The position numbers and the translations under genes were made by a program. Positions 15,461 to 24,939 of a stretch of 50,860 bases of DNA are shown one piece after another. A model generated the notes under the pieces. The model saw nothing but the letters and a program-made list of their open reading frames with translations. It ran no database searches and had not been told where the DNA came from. The stretch spans positions 1 through 50,860 of the forward strand of contig JAIBBM010000029.1 in assembly GCA_019694685.1 (NCBI GenBank). The letters run 5' to 3'. This DNA is from Leptospirales bacterium (GTDB lineage: Bacteria > Spirochaetota > Leptospiria > Leptospirales > Leptonemataceae). How positions within the stretch are numbered: the first letter of the stretch is position 1; every line of letters starts with the position of its first letter.

Positions 15461-15997
15461 TTGAAATTTCCAGGCAACCTCACGAAGTGCTTTGATAAGG
15501 ATCTGTATCTGATGTTCCTGGACGGCTTTGAATTCGTGCCGGACTTTGACAGTGAGGACTTCACCGCGTGGTTTCGCACGCCCGCTACCGATCACAGAAA
15601 CTATCTCTGCAGGTTTGCACAGGAAGGAACGGGCGGCTTGTTCTGTTTCTGGAAAAAGGACGGAGGAGATGATTATTCAAATTCTCCTGTAATCTACCTG
15701 GGCTCAGAAGGGGAAAGGGGCGTGGCTGCACGGAACTTCGACGATTTCTTACGCGTTCTATCTTCAGGTTTCATTCTATTTTCCCTGGTGTTTGCGGGTA
15801 AACAATATCACTTCAGCGAAGCAGAAGAGGACCCGGAAGAGAAAAAAGAAAACCAGGCAACCTTTGATGAGTTCGTTTCATGGCTTCGCGCTGAGTGTTC
15901 CATCGAACCGGCAAAGGATGTTTTGCGAATGCAATCCGATCTTGCAGATTTGAATGCTGAGTTTCAGTCCTGGATAGAAGCACGTGGCAAAACTTGA
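15461..15997 (+). CDS. SMI1/KNR4-like protein
   Basis: 178 residues when begun at TTG 15461, with GGAG about 10 bp before; a longer frame to 15350 would lie within the lipoprotein gene. The pattern (a WFRTP-like start, LFCFWKKDG, SPVIYLGSEGE, ARNFDDFLRVL) resembles SUKH/SMI1-KNR4 domains. Members include immunity proteins against toxins, but no toxin gene is adjacent. Its end overlaps the adenylate cyclase start by 14 bp. Confidence 0.6.
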   Translation: MKFPGNLTKCFDKDLYLMFLDGFEFVPDFDSEDFTAWFRTPATDHRNYLCRFAQEGTGGLFCFWKKDGGDDYSNSPVIYLGSEGERGVAARNFDDFLRVLSSGFILFSLVFAGKQYHFSEAEEDPEEKKENQATFDEFVSWLRAECSIEPAKDVLRMQSDLADLNAEFQSWIEARGKT

Positions 15998-17258
15998 ACG
16001 ATTCTGGGACTGGCTGACCGATCGCGCTCGTGTGGGGCATCTTTCGCGCGATGAAATTCGCGCATTCGCGATCCTAAATATGATTTGTCTGATGGCCATG
16101 GTTTCCATCGTCACCGTGACCACTTTGATCCTCGTGGCAGCGGGTCCTTTGCGTCAGACTCGGTTTGACGTAGTCCAGAACGCAATCTCCCTTGTACTGT
16201 ATGGCCTGTGCTGGATTCTAGTGCGAAGGGGAAATGCAGTCATTTCGAGCGTGATTCTTTCTCTATTTGGAAATCTCCAGATCACCACCCTGGTACTGTA
16301 CTATGGATTCGGCGGAGGAATTCAATGGTACTATGGAGTGCTCATGGCCGCGCCGCTGGTCACCATCCCAGGAAAAAGACAACCTCTCAGAATGGTTCTT
16401 GCTTCTCTTCCTTTGATTTTGTTTCTCTGGACGCATTATGAATTTAGAATCCGCGGCAGGATCCCCCTGGCCGAGGCAGATCCAGGTGTTGTGATCTTCT
16501 TTTTTTCTAACTCGCTTTCTTCTCTCTTGATTCTGGGCGTTATGGTGGCATACTTCCGTTATGCGGCAGTGAGGGCAGAATCTGAACTGGAGGTGGAGCG
16601 CAGACGTTCAGATGCGTTGCTTTTGAATATTCTTCCAGAATCGATTGCCGGGAGACTGAAGCTCGGCGAAAAAACAATTGCGGATCGGTTCGAGAATGTG
16701 ACCGTACTGTTTGCGGATCTAGTGCATTTTACGAAAATGTCGGCGGAAATTCCGCCAGAGGAAATCGTCCGGATTCTCGACGAGATCTTTTCCTCGTTTG
16801 ATGAAGCGGCCGCTCGACTTAGACTCGAAAAAGTAAAAACCATCGGGGACGCATACATGGCGATTGCAGGGGCGCCCGAAGAGCAACCAGATCATGCGCA
16901 TCGCGCGGTACTCTTCGGGCTAGAGATGCTTTCCATTCTCGGAGTCATCAGCGATCGGCTGGGAAGGAAACTGGATTTGAGAATTGGAATTCATACCGGA
17001 CCGGTTGTGGGCGGTGTGATTGGCCGCGATAAGATCGCCTATGATTTCTGGGGAGATACAGTCAATACTGCGAGCAGGATGGAATCGCACGGAGAGGCGG
17101 GAAGCATTCATATCAGCGAGGAGACTCGTCGTGAGATTGAAGGTGGATTTGTAACGCGCGAGCGCGGTAGAATGGAGATCAAAGGGAAGGGCGTACTACA
17201 GACTTATTTTGTGGAGGCCAGGCAACCCGCCGGCGACGGCACAACCGCCGGCAGTTGA
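15984..17258 (+). CDS. Membrane-bound class III adenylate cyclase
   Basis: A 424-residue protein: about six membrane helices in residues 30-195, a short linker helix, and a class III cyclase domain (about 235-400). Metal-binding Asp245 (ADLVHF) and Asp289 (TIGDAY), purine-selecting Lys285 and Asp354 (DFWGDTVN), and transition-state Asn361 and Arg365 are all visible, so it should be active on ATP. The start is GTG 15984 in the end of the preceding gene. A GCCGGCG/CGCCGGC hairpin at 17229-17252 lies at its 3' end, opposite the convergent lipoprotein gene. Confidence 0.9.
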   Translation: MAKLERFWDWLTDRARVGHLSRDEIRAFAILNMICLMAMVSIVTVTTLILVAAGPLRQTRFDVVQNAISLVLYGLCWILVRRGNAVISSVILSLFGNLQITTLVLYYGFGGGIQWYYGVLMAAPLVTIPGKRQPLRMVLASLPLILFLWTHYEFRIRGRIPLAEADPGVVIFFFSNSLSSLLILGVMVAYFRYAAVRAESELEVERRRSDALLLNILPESIAGRLKLGEKTIADRFENVTVLFADLVHFTKMSAEIPPEEIVRILDEIFSSFDEAAARLRLEKVKTIGDAYMAIAGAPEEQPDHAHRAVLFGLEMLSILGVISDRLGRKLDLRIGIHTGPVVGGVIGRDKIAYDFWGDTVNTASRMESHGEAGSIHISEETRREIEGGFVTRERGRMEIKGKGVLQTYFVEARQPAGDGTTAGS

Positions 17259-17265
17259 CACGCTA

Positions 17266-17628
17266 TCACTGCGCCGTTGCGGACGCTACGAGGCTTTCAA
17301 ACACGGCCTGCATTTCTGGAGTCTTGGAGCAAGCGCCAATCTTCTGAAAAGAAGATACGAGTCCGGCGAATTTTACCTGAGTTGTGGCCGGGAGCTTTTC
17401 ATTTTTCTCTTTTACTTCCTTGAGAGCGGCTGTCAGATCGCTCGCAGGTGTCTTGATGGCTGCGGCAATCTTTGCACAGTCTGTGCCATTCGCTTCGATT
17501 CCTGCCTTGAGGTCATCCAGGCTTTTTTCCACTTTCGCAACGGAAGGACTTTTTGGGGCGCACTGAACCAGGCTCAGCGATGCCATGGCAACAAGCGCGA
17601 CCATCAATACTGCTTTCACAAATTTCAT
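17266..17628 (-). CDS. Small alpha-helical lipoprotein
   Basis: 120 residues: signal peptide with lipobox LVQC (Cys23), then a helical, Ala/Lys-rich mature part with two further cysteines (in TDCAK and GACSK) that could pair. AGGAG stands 7 bp before the ATG. It converges with the cyclase gene. No family is recognised; small lipoproteins of this kind are common in leptospires. Confidence 0.8.
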   Translation of the reverse strand: MKFVKAVLMVALVAMASLSLVQCAPKSPSVAKVEKSLDDLKAGIEANGTDCAKIAAAIKTPASDLTAALKEVKEKNEKLPATTQVKFAGLVSSFQKIGACSKTPEMQAVFESLVASATAQ

Positions 17629-17711
17629 TTTGTACTCCTGTAGATGGATCGCTTCCGGAGCAGTCGCGTGTCAATGAAGAATTGCGCCTCTTTGCGCCCC
17701 GGTTTTTTGGG

Positions 17712-18605
17712 CTATTGCCGCTGCAGTTCCGAGTCTACAATGAAATACACTGCGTCGTCTACGTTGAGTTGGGGCCGATGATCTGCAAGGGTCAGGTCAC
17801 ACTTTCTTTTGTAACGAAACGTCTGAAGCTTTCGCACTCTCTTTTCTGTTTGTCCCTGCCAAACGTCGCATGTGTGAGTCTTTTCAAATTGTTCTATGAA
17901 ATGACATTTTTCTTTGAAGCAGATTTCGAATAGAACGGAAGTTGTCTCGCCATCTTTGTTTCTGTTTGGAATAAAGTAGCTGTGAAAGATCTCGTGTTCC
18001 TGGCCTGTCACAGGAGACCACAGTGTGTTTGAGGACCCTCCACCTCCGCCATCGACTCCATAAGTGAAGAGTTCAATTTCGTCTTTCTCCCATCCTGCAG
18101 ATCCAACCGAACCTGAGTGAGCTCCCTGGTAAGGTCGCATAACGTTGCCTCTGGAATCAAAGGCTGAAATCCAACACGGCTGATCGTAGTTGTATGCGGA
18201 CGCGCAGTCTCCTCCGGGTGCTTTTGACGTTACCACGAAGTACATAGTATGAGATGCATTCCAGTGTCGAATGGGAGAAGCAGGAATCGCGTGAGTGACG
18301 TAGGCACCAAAGACCCATCCCGTGACATCTTCGGTCTTGACCAGAAGCCACTGGCCCTCTTTGTCTCCTACTCGCTCAAATGGTTCCTTTCGTTTGAGAA
18401 CTTCCAGTGGAGTTGCATATTTCAAAAGACGAATGGTGGGAGCATCCGTTCCAGGGGATTGCCTTAGAAATAGCCCGGAAATTGCGCTTACGAAGCTGAC
18501 AGGACGTTCTGATTTCAGGGTGGTTCGATCCTCTACTGGTTGTGCAAAGAGAGGCGCGAAGATCCATACTGCAAGCAGGAAGAAAGCCACATAGCGAAAG
18601 ATCAT
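17712..18605 (-). CDS. Exported SH3-domain protein
   Basis: 297 residues from ATG 18605, which gives a clean signal peptide (MIFRYVAFFLLAVWIFAPLFAQ); the longer frame to 18707 has a polar front and overlaps the divergent ceramidase gene. An SH3-like domain follows (SGLFLRQSPGTDAP, then GQWLLVKTEDVTGWVFGAYV, about 40-105). The rest holds a Gly-rich segment and three cysteine pairs, with no known domain. It resembles the SH3 protein at 11417 in plan only. Confidence 0.75.
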   Translation of the reverse strand: MIFRYVAFFLLAVWIFAPLFAQPVEDRTTLKSERPVSFVSAISGLFLRQSPGTDAPTIRLLKYATPLEVLKRKEPFERVGDKEGQWLLVKTEDVTGWVFGAYVTHAIPASPIRHWNASHTMYFVVTSKAPGGDCASAYNYDQPCWISAFDSRGNVMRPYQGAHSGSVGSAGWEKDEIELFTYGVDGGGGGSSNTLWSPVTGQEHEIFHSYFIPNRNKDGETTSVLFEICFKEKCHFIEQFEKTHTCDVWQGQTEKRVRKLQTFRYKRKCDLTLADHRPQLNVDDAVYFIVDSELQRQ

Positions 18606-18689
18606 TGCAGAATGATGACAATGCGTATTTTGCCGCCGGTCAAACGAAATTCGTTCTGGACGTTTTTGTTCCGCATTGCGTGTTGAGCC

Positions 18690-19403
18690 ATGAGCTGTCC
18701 CTATCAACCTTTACTCAGTACATACGGCCCTCCCAATGTGAAATGGTGCGAAGAGAGCCTGTGCGCGATTGTGCAGGAGCCTGCCAATACATGGAGCAAC
18801 CTTTTGTTCATTTTTGTTGGCATGTGGATTCTCACTCAAGCTCGTAAGAGGAGGCCTTTTGTGGCTCTTGGTCTGGCTATCACCATCATGGGAACGCTTT
18901 CTCTGGTGTATCACGCCTCGAATCTTTATCCTACGCAGCTCGGTGATTTTCTGGGAATGTTTCTCTATCTGAGCTTGCTTCATATGTGGAACATCCGCCG
19001 CGCGGGAGTTGCGTTGACCCAGAATGCTTCGGTGATCGTCTATTTTTTGATTGTTTACATAAATATAGGAATGCTTGTTCTCTTTCCTATGATTGGCCTG
19101 CGCATTCAGTTGATTATTTTTATTAATACCCTGATCGTGTTTGCAGAGGAAGCGTTTCTCGCGCGCGGAGTGATTGCGGAGATGGGACGTTCGCCTTACA
19201 AGAATTACATGCTTGGAGTGGTGTTTGTTTGCGCCGCAGCTGTCTGCTCCGCTCTGGACTATTCTCGCAGATGGTGCGATCCAACCAATCACTGGATCCA
19301 GGGGCACGCAGTATGGCATTTGTTGAGCGCTGTGTCCGTGATTTTTGTCTTTCGCTTTTATAATCAGATTGGGACTGGCGCAAATGTCAGGGCAGCTGCG
19401 TGA
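18690..19403 (+). CDS. Alkaline-ceramidase-like membrane hydrolase
   Basis: A 237-residue protein with about seven membrane helices. It shows the marks of the CREST/alkaline ceramidase superfamily: a Cys/Glu-containing N-terminus with EPANTWSNL, Ser-x-x-x-His in SLVYHAS, an Asp in GDFLGMFLY, and a terminal HAVWHLLSA with the paired His. These residues bind zinc in known members. A lipid amidase role is likely; the substrate is unknown. Confidence 0.8.
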   Translation: MSCPYQPLLSTYGPPNVKWCEESLCAIVQEPANTWSNLLFIFVGMWILTQARKRRPFVALGLAITIMGTLSLVYHASNLYPTQLGDFLGMFLYLSLLHMWNIRRAGVALTQNASVIVYFLIVYINIGMLVLFPMIGLRIQLIIFINTLIVFAEEAFLARGVIAEMGRSPYKNYMLGVVFVCAAAVCSALDYSRRWCDPTNHWIQGHAVWHLLSAVSVIFVFRFYNQIGTGANVRAAA

Positions 19404-19467
19404 GAATATTTTGACTTTAGAAGCGTTAGGCGAACCCTGGCGCATCTAAAAAAACAAAGGAGTTTAC

Positions 19468-19674
19468 ATGAAGTTCATATCAGCAGTTGCTCTTGCAATT
19501 TCCCTTGGCGCAGTTTCGCTGTTTGCCGTTCAGCCATACTTTCAGTGCACGGGAAAGCTCAACGGGAACAAAGTGAAGCACGCAGGATACTATGCAGATG
19601 CGGGTGCCGCCAAAAGAGCGTTCGAAGCGCAAAGAAAAGGCGTGACTGACGTTTCCTGCGCCCCCAAAAAATAG
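19468..19674 (+). CDS. Small secreted protein
   Basis: 68 residues with a signal peptide (cleavage likely after SLFAV) and a short mature domain with two cysteines (YFQCTG and VSCAPKK) that could form a disulfide. AAAGGAG stands 5 bp before the ATG. No family is recognised. Confidence 0.75.
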   Translation: MKFISAVALAISLGAVSLFAVQPYFQCTGKLNGNKVKHAGYYADAGAAKRAFEAQRKGVTDVSCAPKK

Positions 19675-19723
19675 ATTTTGATTTTTCTTGCCGCGCCCGT
19701 GCCTGTGCATGGGAGCGCGCTAC

Positions 19724-20926
19724 CTAGTAACGAAGTACTCGATTGTTTGCCGCATCTGCGATGATCACGCGGCATGAGTTGTCGAGAGCCACAGAGGCGG
19801 GATTGCTCAGAGTGACGGCAGTCGTTCCCGAAGCATTGGTAGTTAAGCTTGTCCCGCTCGCGCCCTGTCCCCATACTGTTGTCGCGGTAAAGCTTTGGGG
19901 CGGAAAGTAGATCACCCTGTTCGCCGTGGCATCGACAGCATATAGACCACCCAGATCGTCCAAAGCAAGATCCAGTGCGTTGGTGAGGCCGGTGGGGCTG
20001 ACGCTGGCGCTATTTGTAGTGAAGCTATTCCCACCGGAGCCCTGGCCCCAGACTTTCGTGGCAGTGAACGAACCCGGAGCGTAGTAGACGATTCGGGCCT
20101 GGTCCGTCACATACAATCCGCCATACAAATCCACTCTTATCCCTTTTGGTGAGGTAAGTCCAACTGCCGAGACGCCCGAGCCTCCAGAGGTTAAGGTGGT
20201 TCCGGATGCATTGATTCCCCAGGCCCGTGTGGCAGTGTAGCTACCCGGCGGGAAATAAACGACACGGCCGTTCCCTGTGTCGGACACATACAATCCACCC
20301 GTGGAGTCCAGTGCCAGACCTCCGGGCCCATTGAGTGCAGTTGCCGAAAGTGCGCTAGTGGATGAGACAAAGTCGTTTCCAGCCGCCCCCTGACCCCACA
20401 CCTTCGTTGCCACATAAGAACTTGAGGGAAAGTACAAAACGCGATTGTTGAGGCTGTCTGCTACGTATAGCCCTCCCGCCGCGTCTCTGAGCAGGGCAGT
20501 CGCTGTGTCAAATGTTGTGGAAGTCGTTCCTCCCGCTCCAGATGACGTGAAATTATTACCGGGAGGCCCGAGTCCCCAGACTTGCGTTGCCGTGAAGCTG
20601 TTTGTGGGGAAATACAGGATGCGAACGTTGACGTCATCTATTACGAGCAATCCATTGGCCATGTCCGGATACGCGTAGGTGGGACCGTTTATGGTCGTAG
20701 AAGAAAGCCCGGTGGCACTGCTCGTGAAACTCGTTCCCGCAGATCCCTGACCCCACACTGCGGTTGCCGTGGCTGTGCTGACCACATGCGTGCATCCACG
20801 GTAAAAGAAGATCAGAGCAAGATCCGCGCGGCACATGATGTCTGATGAAGAGCAATGAGACGGGTATCTGCAATGAAGCAGGCCGGGCAGCAGCAGTAAC
20901 AGAGCGTAGGGACTAACCTTCACCAT
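19724..20926 (-). CDS. NHL-repeat beta-propeller lipoprotein
   Basis: 400 residues. A signal peptide with LLHC precedes about six repeats of some 55 residues, each with a GGLYVxD-type strand, an NRVxYFP turn and a following TATxVWGQG segment. This is an NHL-like propeller, probably six-bladed, anchored in the envelope. The end NNRVLRY closes the last blade. Ligand unknown. It lies on the same strand as the Fe-S/FAD pair upstream but 59 bp apart. Confidence 0.82.
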   Translation of the reverse strand: MVKVSPYALLLLLPGLLHCRYPSHCSSSDIMCRADLALIFFYRGCTHVVSTATATAVWGQGSAGTSFTSSATGLSSTTINGPTYAYPDMANGLLVIDDVNVRILYFPTNSFTATQVWGLGPPGNNFTSSGAGGTTSTTFDTATALLRDAAGGLYVADSLNNRVLYFPSSSYVATKVWGQGAAGNDFVSSTSALSATALNGPGGLALDSTGGLYVSDTGNGRVVYFPPGSYTATRAWGINASGTTLTSGGSGVSAVGLTSPKGIRVDLYGGLYVTDQARIVYYAPGSFTATKVWGQGSGGNSFTTNSASVSPTGLTNALDLALDDLGGLYAVDATANRVIYFPPQSFTATTVWGQGASGTSLTTNASGTTAVTLSNPASVALDNSCRVIIADAANNRVLRY

Positions 20927-20984
20927 GATTTAGACGGCAGAAACTCGTTTGAGGGCGAGTGAATTTTGAAGAATTGTTTCCGAT

Positions 20985-22070
20985 CTAGTGCCGATTTGCT
21001 CTGGCGCCAGATACAGCTTCCAGCTTCAGCACTCCTCGCGGACAGACTTCTGAACAGATGCCACACCCAACGCAGGAAGCGCGCACAATGTCCTGGCCTC
21101 GCTGCGCATACCATTTCACGTCGATTCCCATTTCGCAGTAGTTGCTGCAGTTGCCGCAACTGATGCACTGACCGCCGTTGGTAGTGATGCGAAACCTGGA
21201 GAAATACTTCTGCAGAATCCCAAGGTAAGCAGCCATAGGGCAGCCAAATCTACACCAGACGCGTGAACCGAGAAGTGGATAAAAGCCTACTCCAATGACT
21301 CCACTGAAGATAGCACCAATGTAGAATCCATACCATTCAGCGAGTCTCGAAGAAAGGTTTCCAAAGACGGCTCCGGAGGTTGCGGAGTTGATCCACAAAA
21401 GAACGGTTGTGATTGTGATGAAGGCAAGAATTCCGTGCACAATCCAGCGTTCGAATTTCCAGACTGCTGTGCTCTTGTTGGAAAGATCGCGAAATGGATC
21501 TCCCATGGTTTCCGCAAGTGCTCCACATCCGCAAACCCAGGAGCAATACCATCTCTTGCCAAAGAAATAAGTAAGAAGAGGTGTTGCTACAACAGTCATG
21601 AAGAGAGCGAAAAATAGAAACCAGAACGAAGGACTCGATGCGGCGAGGCCTGCCCACCGGTAGGGATAGAAGTATTCTGGTTTCAGAGGCCAGAAATAAC
21701 TGAAGTAGAACTCTGGTTGCTTGAAAAGTTGCAGCCAACCAGGGATCAGATACGCAAAGAACAACTGAAAGAACATGACCGAACCGGTGCGAATCATCTG
21801 GTAACGCGAAGCCCTGTATTTGATGAGGCTGCGCACTCCAAAAACTAAAACCGCAGCTGTGTAAACCGTTCCATAGAAAAACCATTGATCCGAAGGCCTT
21901 CCGCGAACCAGGAAGGCAAGGCCGTCGAGCAGGGAATAGACAGCAGACTGCATGGTCGTTTGCAGAGGCCCGCCAGCAAAAGTGAGTTTATCTCCAAAAT
22001 AAATTACTATGTAAAAAAGAGTAAATCCAACAGCCAGAGTGATCCGACCGATCCATGCCGGGATTCTCAA
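20985..22070 (-). CDS. NapH/NosR-like membrane 4Fe-4S protein
   Basis: 361 residues with about five to six membrane helices. Two Cys-rich loops (CSWVCGCGAL and CRFGCPMA) are of the NapH/RdxA/NosR type. The C-terminus has two ferredoxin motifs (CISCGNCSNYC and CVGCGICSEVCP) for two 4Fe-4S clusters. It should pass electrons across or along the membrane. The start is TTG at 22070, overlapping the stop of the FAD oxidoreductase as TTGA, so the two proteins probably work as a pair. Confidence 0.85.
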   Translation of the reverse strand: MRIPAWIGRITLAVGFTLFYIVIYFGDKLTFAGGPLQTTMQSAVYSLLDGLAFLVRGRPSDQWFFYGTVYTAAVLVFGVRSLIKYRASRYQMIRTGSVMFFQLFFAYLIPGWLQLFKQPEFYFSYFWPLKPEYFYPYRWAGLAASSPSFWFLFFALFMTVVATPLLTYFFGKRWYCSWVCGCGALAETMGDPFRDLSNKSTAVWKFERWIVHGILAFITITTVLLWINSATSGAVFGNLSSRLAEWYGFYIGAIFSGVIGVGFYPLLGSRVWCRFGCPMAAYLGILQKYFSRFRITTNGGQCISCGNCSNYCEMGIDVKWYAQRGQDIVRASCVGCGICSEVCPRGVLKLEAVSGARANRH

Positions 22071-23347
22071 ATGAAACCTGCCTTTTCTGCCTGCGTTCGT
22101 ACCAGGGGTTCGTATTTTTTTGAAAATTCAGGATCGAAATTAGCTTCATGCAAGTTTGCAAGTACGTAGTCCAGACTCCGCTCTTCCTGAATCCACTTTT
22201 CGCACACCTCATGTCTGTAGCGGATTCCCATCAGAACAAATCCGCACACAGCCCGGGTTGCTCCGTGGCAGGCGATGCGAATGGATTTCTGATTCGCATG
22301 GTCTATCATGAGAACCGATTTGCTGTCTTTGGGCATAGTTCCGTACGCCTGATAGTCCAGAGTAAAGAAGCGCGCCGAATTGAACCACACACCGGGCTGA
22401 TAGGGTGCCCCGGGCGTCTGACCGGACAACATTTTGCAGATCTGTAATCCTGCAAGCTCACCCTGAATCCTTCCAGTATACCAGAGTTGTTCTACTCGTC
22501 CGGGTCCGCCCGGTTCTTTGAACTGGGCGCAATCGCCTGCCGCGAAAACGCCAGGTGCGTTTGTTTGAAACAGGTCAGAGACAAGCACTCCTCGGGCGCA
22601 ATCTATACTGCTTGCTTTCGCAAAGCCAGTGTTAGGCGACACGCCTGCGGTCAGTCCTACCAGATTGCATTTGATTTCGCGGCCACTTACGGTCGTGACA
22701 CCGGATGCCCTTGTTGTCCCCGTGATTTCTTTGAGACTCTCCCCTAAATGAAGCGCGATGCGGTGCTTACGTATCTCGAAGTTCACGAGTTCAGATTCTT
22801 CTGGAGGCAGTATATGGGAGGCGTAGCTGTTTTCGCGCACGAGCATGGAGACCGGGATTTTCCTTGAATGAAGCATTTCTGCTAACTCCACTCCGATGAG
22901 GCCTCCGCCCACGATGACCGCGTGATGCGCAGACCTTGCGTTCTCTTCGAGTTTCTGTAGATCCTGGAGAGAGTAAAGTCCTTGAACTCCTTCCAGGTCT
23001 TGCCCGGGCCAATCGTAGAGAGAAGGGGTAGAGCCAGTGGCGATCAACAGTGCATCGTAGGGAAGGGTTCTGCCACTCTCGAGGTACACCGTGCAGGCTT
23101 TTGTATCCGCGCGTAGAGCCGTGTCCCGGATGAGTTCCAGAGAGTTATCTTTGTAGAACTTTCTTTCGTAGCACTCTGTCGCTCGCTCTTTCAGGTGTCC
23201 CATGAAAATGTACATGAGAGCAGTGCGAGCGTATGGATAGTCTGACTCGTTGGATACGATCTGAATCTTTGCGCGAGGTAGAACCTTTCGCACTGTGCGC
23301 GCGGCTGTCAAACCGGTGATGCCGTTGCCTGCAATGACCAGGTTCAT
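22067..23347 (-). CDS. FAD/NAD(P)-dependent oxidoreductase
   Basis: 426 residues of the pyridine nucleotide-disulfide reductase fold: FAD-binding GNGITGLTAA (7-16), a second Rossmann motif VGGGLIGVELAEML for NAD(P)H, ATGS before it, and VFAAGDCAQ for FAD. A C-terminal domain of about 110 residues follows. It resembles rubredoxin or nitrite reductase-type reductases without a redox disulfide. With the coupled Fe-S membrane protein it likely forms a short electron-transfer module. It is divergent from the arsenosugar genes, with 79 bp between. Confidence 0.85.
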   Translation of the reverse strand: MNLVIAGNGITGLTAARTVRKVLPRAKIQIVSNESDYPYARTALMYIFMGHLKERATECYERKFYKDNSLELIRDTALRADTKACTVYLESGRTLPYDALLIATGSTPSLYDWPGQDLEGVQGLYSLQDLQKLEENARSAHHAVIVGGGLIGVELAEMLHSRKIPVSMLVRENSYASHILPPEESELVNFEIRKHRIALHLGESLKEITGTTRASGVTTVSGREIKCNLVGLTAGVSPNTGFAKASSIDCARGVLVSDLFQTNAPGVFAAGDCAQFKEPGGPGRVEQLWYTGRIQGELAGLQICKMLSGQTPGAPYQPGVWFNSARFFTLDYQAYGTMPKDSKSVLMIDHANQKSIRIACHGATRAVCGFVLMGIRYRHEVCEKWIQEERSLDYVLANLHEANFDPEFSKKYEPLVRTQAEKAGFI

Positions 23348-23426
23348 GTAAACAGATGGCCGGATGCTTTCCCGGGGTCAAAGAAAAAAGACGGGACGAC
23401 GTGTTTCATGGATTTGTTTATTGTCC

Positions 23427-23762
23427 ATGGAAGAAACGTATTACAACCCGGCGGACCTTGCGAAATTTGGAAGTATCTCGGATTTACAGCCGGATCTGGG
23501 CAAAGCATTCTTTGCTTACTATGGTAAGGTCTTTGAAGCGGGCGCCCTTACGCAGCGCGAGAAGTCTCTCATTGCTCTTGCGGTGGCTCATGCAGTCCAG
23601 TGTCCCTATTGCATTGACGCATACACTACTGATTGTTTGGAAAAAGGCTCGGATGAAACTCAAATGATGGAAGCAATCCACGTAGCCGCGGCTATTCGCG
23701 GAGGAGCATCTCTCGTGCATGGAGTGCAAATGATGAATCACGCGAAGAAAATCGGAATGTGA
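23427..23762 (+). CDS. AhpD-like protein of the arsenosugar cluster
   Basis: 111 residues from ATG 23427 (MEETYYNP, typical for the family); an upstream frame to 23364 is unlikely. It has the AhpD/carboxymuconolactone decarboxylase fold with the redox pair Cys59-x-x-Cys62 (CPYCID). This subtype is known as the peroxidase-like partner of ArsS. Its stop overlaps the start of arsS by one base, so they are coupled. Confidence 0.85.
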   Translation: MEETYYNPADLAKFGSISDLQPDLGKAFFAYYGKVFEAGALTQREKSLIALAVAHAVQCPYCIDAYTTDCLEKGSDETQMMEAIHVAAAIRGGASLVHGVQMMNHAKKIGM

Positions 23763-24793
23763 TGGCTGGAACTCTTCTTCGGGCCAATCATCCTCTTGCG
23801 CTACCGGAAGCGCAGCGCAAATTTCTAGAATCGGGAAGTGCTCCCGCGTTTGACTCCGTTCTGTTGAAACAGGGGGCGGGCGTTCTGACCTCATCCGGCA
23901 TTGATATTCTCCAGATGAATGTTGGACGCGTCTGCAACCAGACTTGCGCGCATTGTCATGTGGACGCAGGGCCGGATAGACGCGAGAGTATGTCGCGCGG
24001 AACGTTTGAACACTGTTTGAGGGTGCTCGAAGAGGGAAACATCCCGGTGGTGGATATCACGGGTGGCGCTCCTGAGCTAAATGAAAATTTTCGCTGGTTT
24101 GTAGAATCCGCATCCGGCCTCGGAAAAAAGGTGATGGTTCGCTGCAACCTCACCATCATTCTTTCCAATGAACGTTTCATGGATTTGCCGGAATTCTTCG
24201 CCAGGCATCGAGTCCAGGTCATTTCCTCTTTGCCCCACTATTCTGAAACTCGCACGGACGCACAAAGGGGGGCAGGTGTTTTTGAGAGATCCATGAAAGC
24301 CCTGAAGCTGCTCAATGATGCGGGCTACGGTCGGGAGGATTCTGGCCTGGAGCTTCATCTGGTGTACAATCCGGTTGGCGCGTTTCTGCCCGGCTCCCAG
24401 AGTGAGCTCGAAGATCAGTTTAAATTCCAGCTTCTTTCCAGATACGCCATAACGTTTAACCATCTGTATTGTATAACCAATATGCCCATCAGCCGCTATC
24501 TCGAGTATCTGGTCCGGTCCGGCAATTACGAAGCTTATATGAATCGGCTGGTGAGTGCGTTTAATCCGGCAGCGCTGCCGGGTTTGATGTGCAGGAACAC
24601 TCTGTCTGTTGGCTGGGATGGGCGTATATTTGACTGCGATTTCAATCAGATGCTGGACCTGGAGGCGAAGCCCTCTTCGCATATTTCTACTCTTGATCTG
24701 GCCGCTCTTCGCAGACGCGAGATCGTCACCGGCAGGCACTGCTACGGGTGCACGGCAGGCGCCGGGTCCAGCTGCGGCGGGCAGACCGCCTGA
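23762..24793 (+). CDS. arsS: Arsenosugar biosynthesis radical SAM protein ArsS
   Basis: 343 residues. The radical SAM cluster motif is Cys58-x3-Cys62-x2-Cys65 (CNQTCAHC), followed by DITGGAPEL. The Cys-rich C-terminus (CRNTLSVGWDGRIFDCDF, then HCYGCTAGAGSSCGG) is characteristic of ArsS, which joins an arsenic-methyl precursor to the adenosyl part of SAM on the way to arsenosugars. Some family members carry selenocysteine in the C-terminal region; here cysteine codons are used. The ATG at 23762 is preferred over the GTG just before. No arsM methyltransferase is in the window. Confidence 0.88.
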   Translation: MAGTLLRANHPLALPEAQRKFLESGSAPAFDSVLLKQGAGVLTSSGIDILQMNVGRVCNQTCAHCHVDAGPDRRESMSRGTFEHCLRVLEEGNIPVVDITGGAPELNENFRWFVESASGLGKKVMVRCNLTIILSNERFMDLPEFFARHRVQVISSLPHYSETRTDAQRGAGVFERSMKALKLLNDAGYGREDSGLELHLVYNPVGAFLPGSQSELEDQFKFQLLSRYAITFNHLYCITNMPISRYLEYLVRSGNYEAYMNRLVSAFNPAALPGLMCRNTLSVGWDGRIFDCDFNQMLDLEAKPSSHISTLDLAALRRREIVTGRHCYGCTAGAGSSCGGQTA

Positions 24794-24939
24794 CGTTCTC
24801 GTTTGGCGCGAGGTGTTCGCACACTGATCGCACGTCGTGCGCACTCTTCGCACAACACGTTAAAGACGCCGTTTGAACTAGTCCCTTCGCAGTAGAAAAA
24901 AATCTCTCCCCTCCGCGGCTTTGTTTCTGGACATTTTCT

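Noticed and set aside
19724..20926. Repetitive DNA as a possible tandem-repeat element
   Set aside because: The repetition follows from the NHL-type protein repeats and is diverged at the DNA level.
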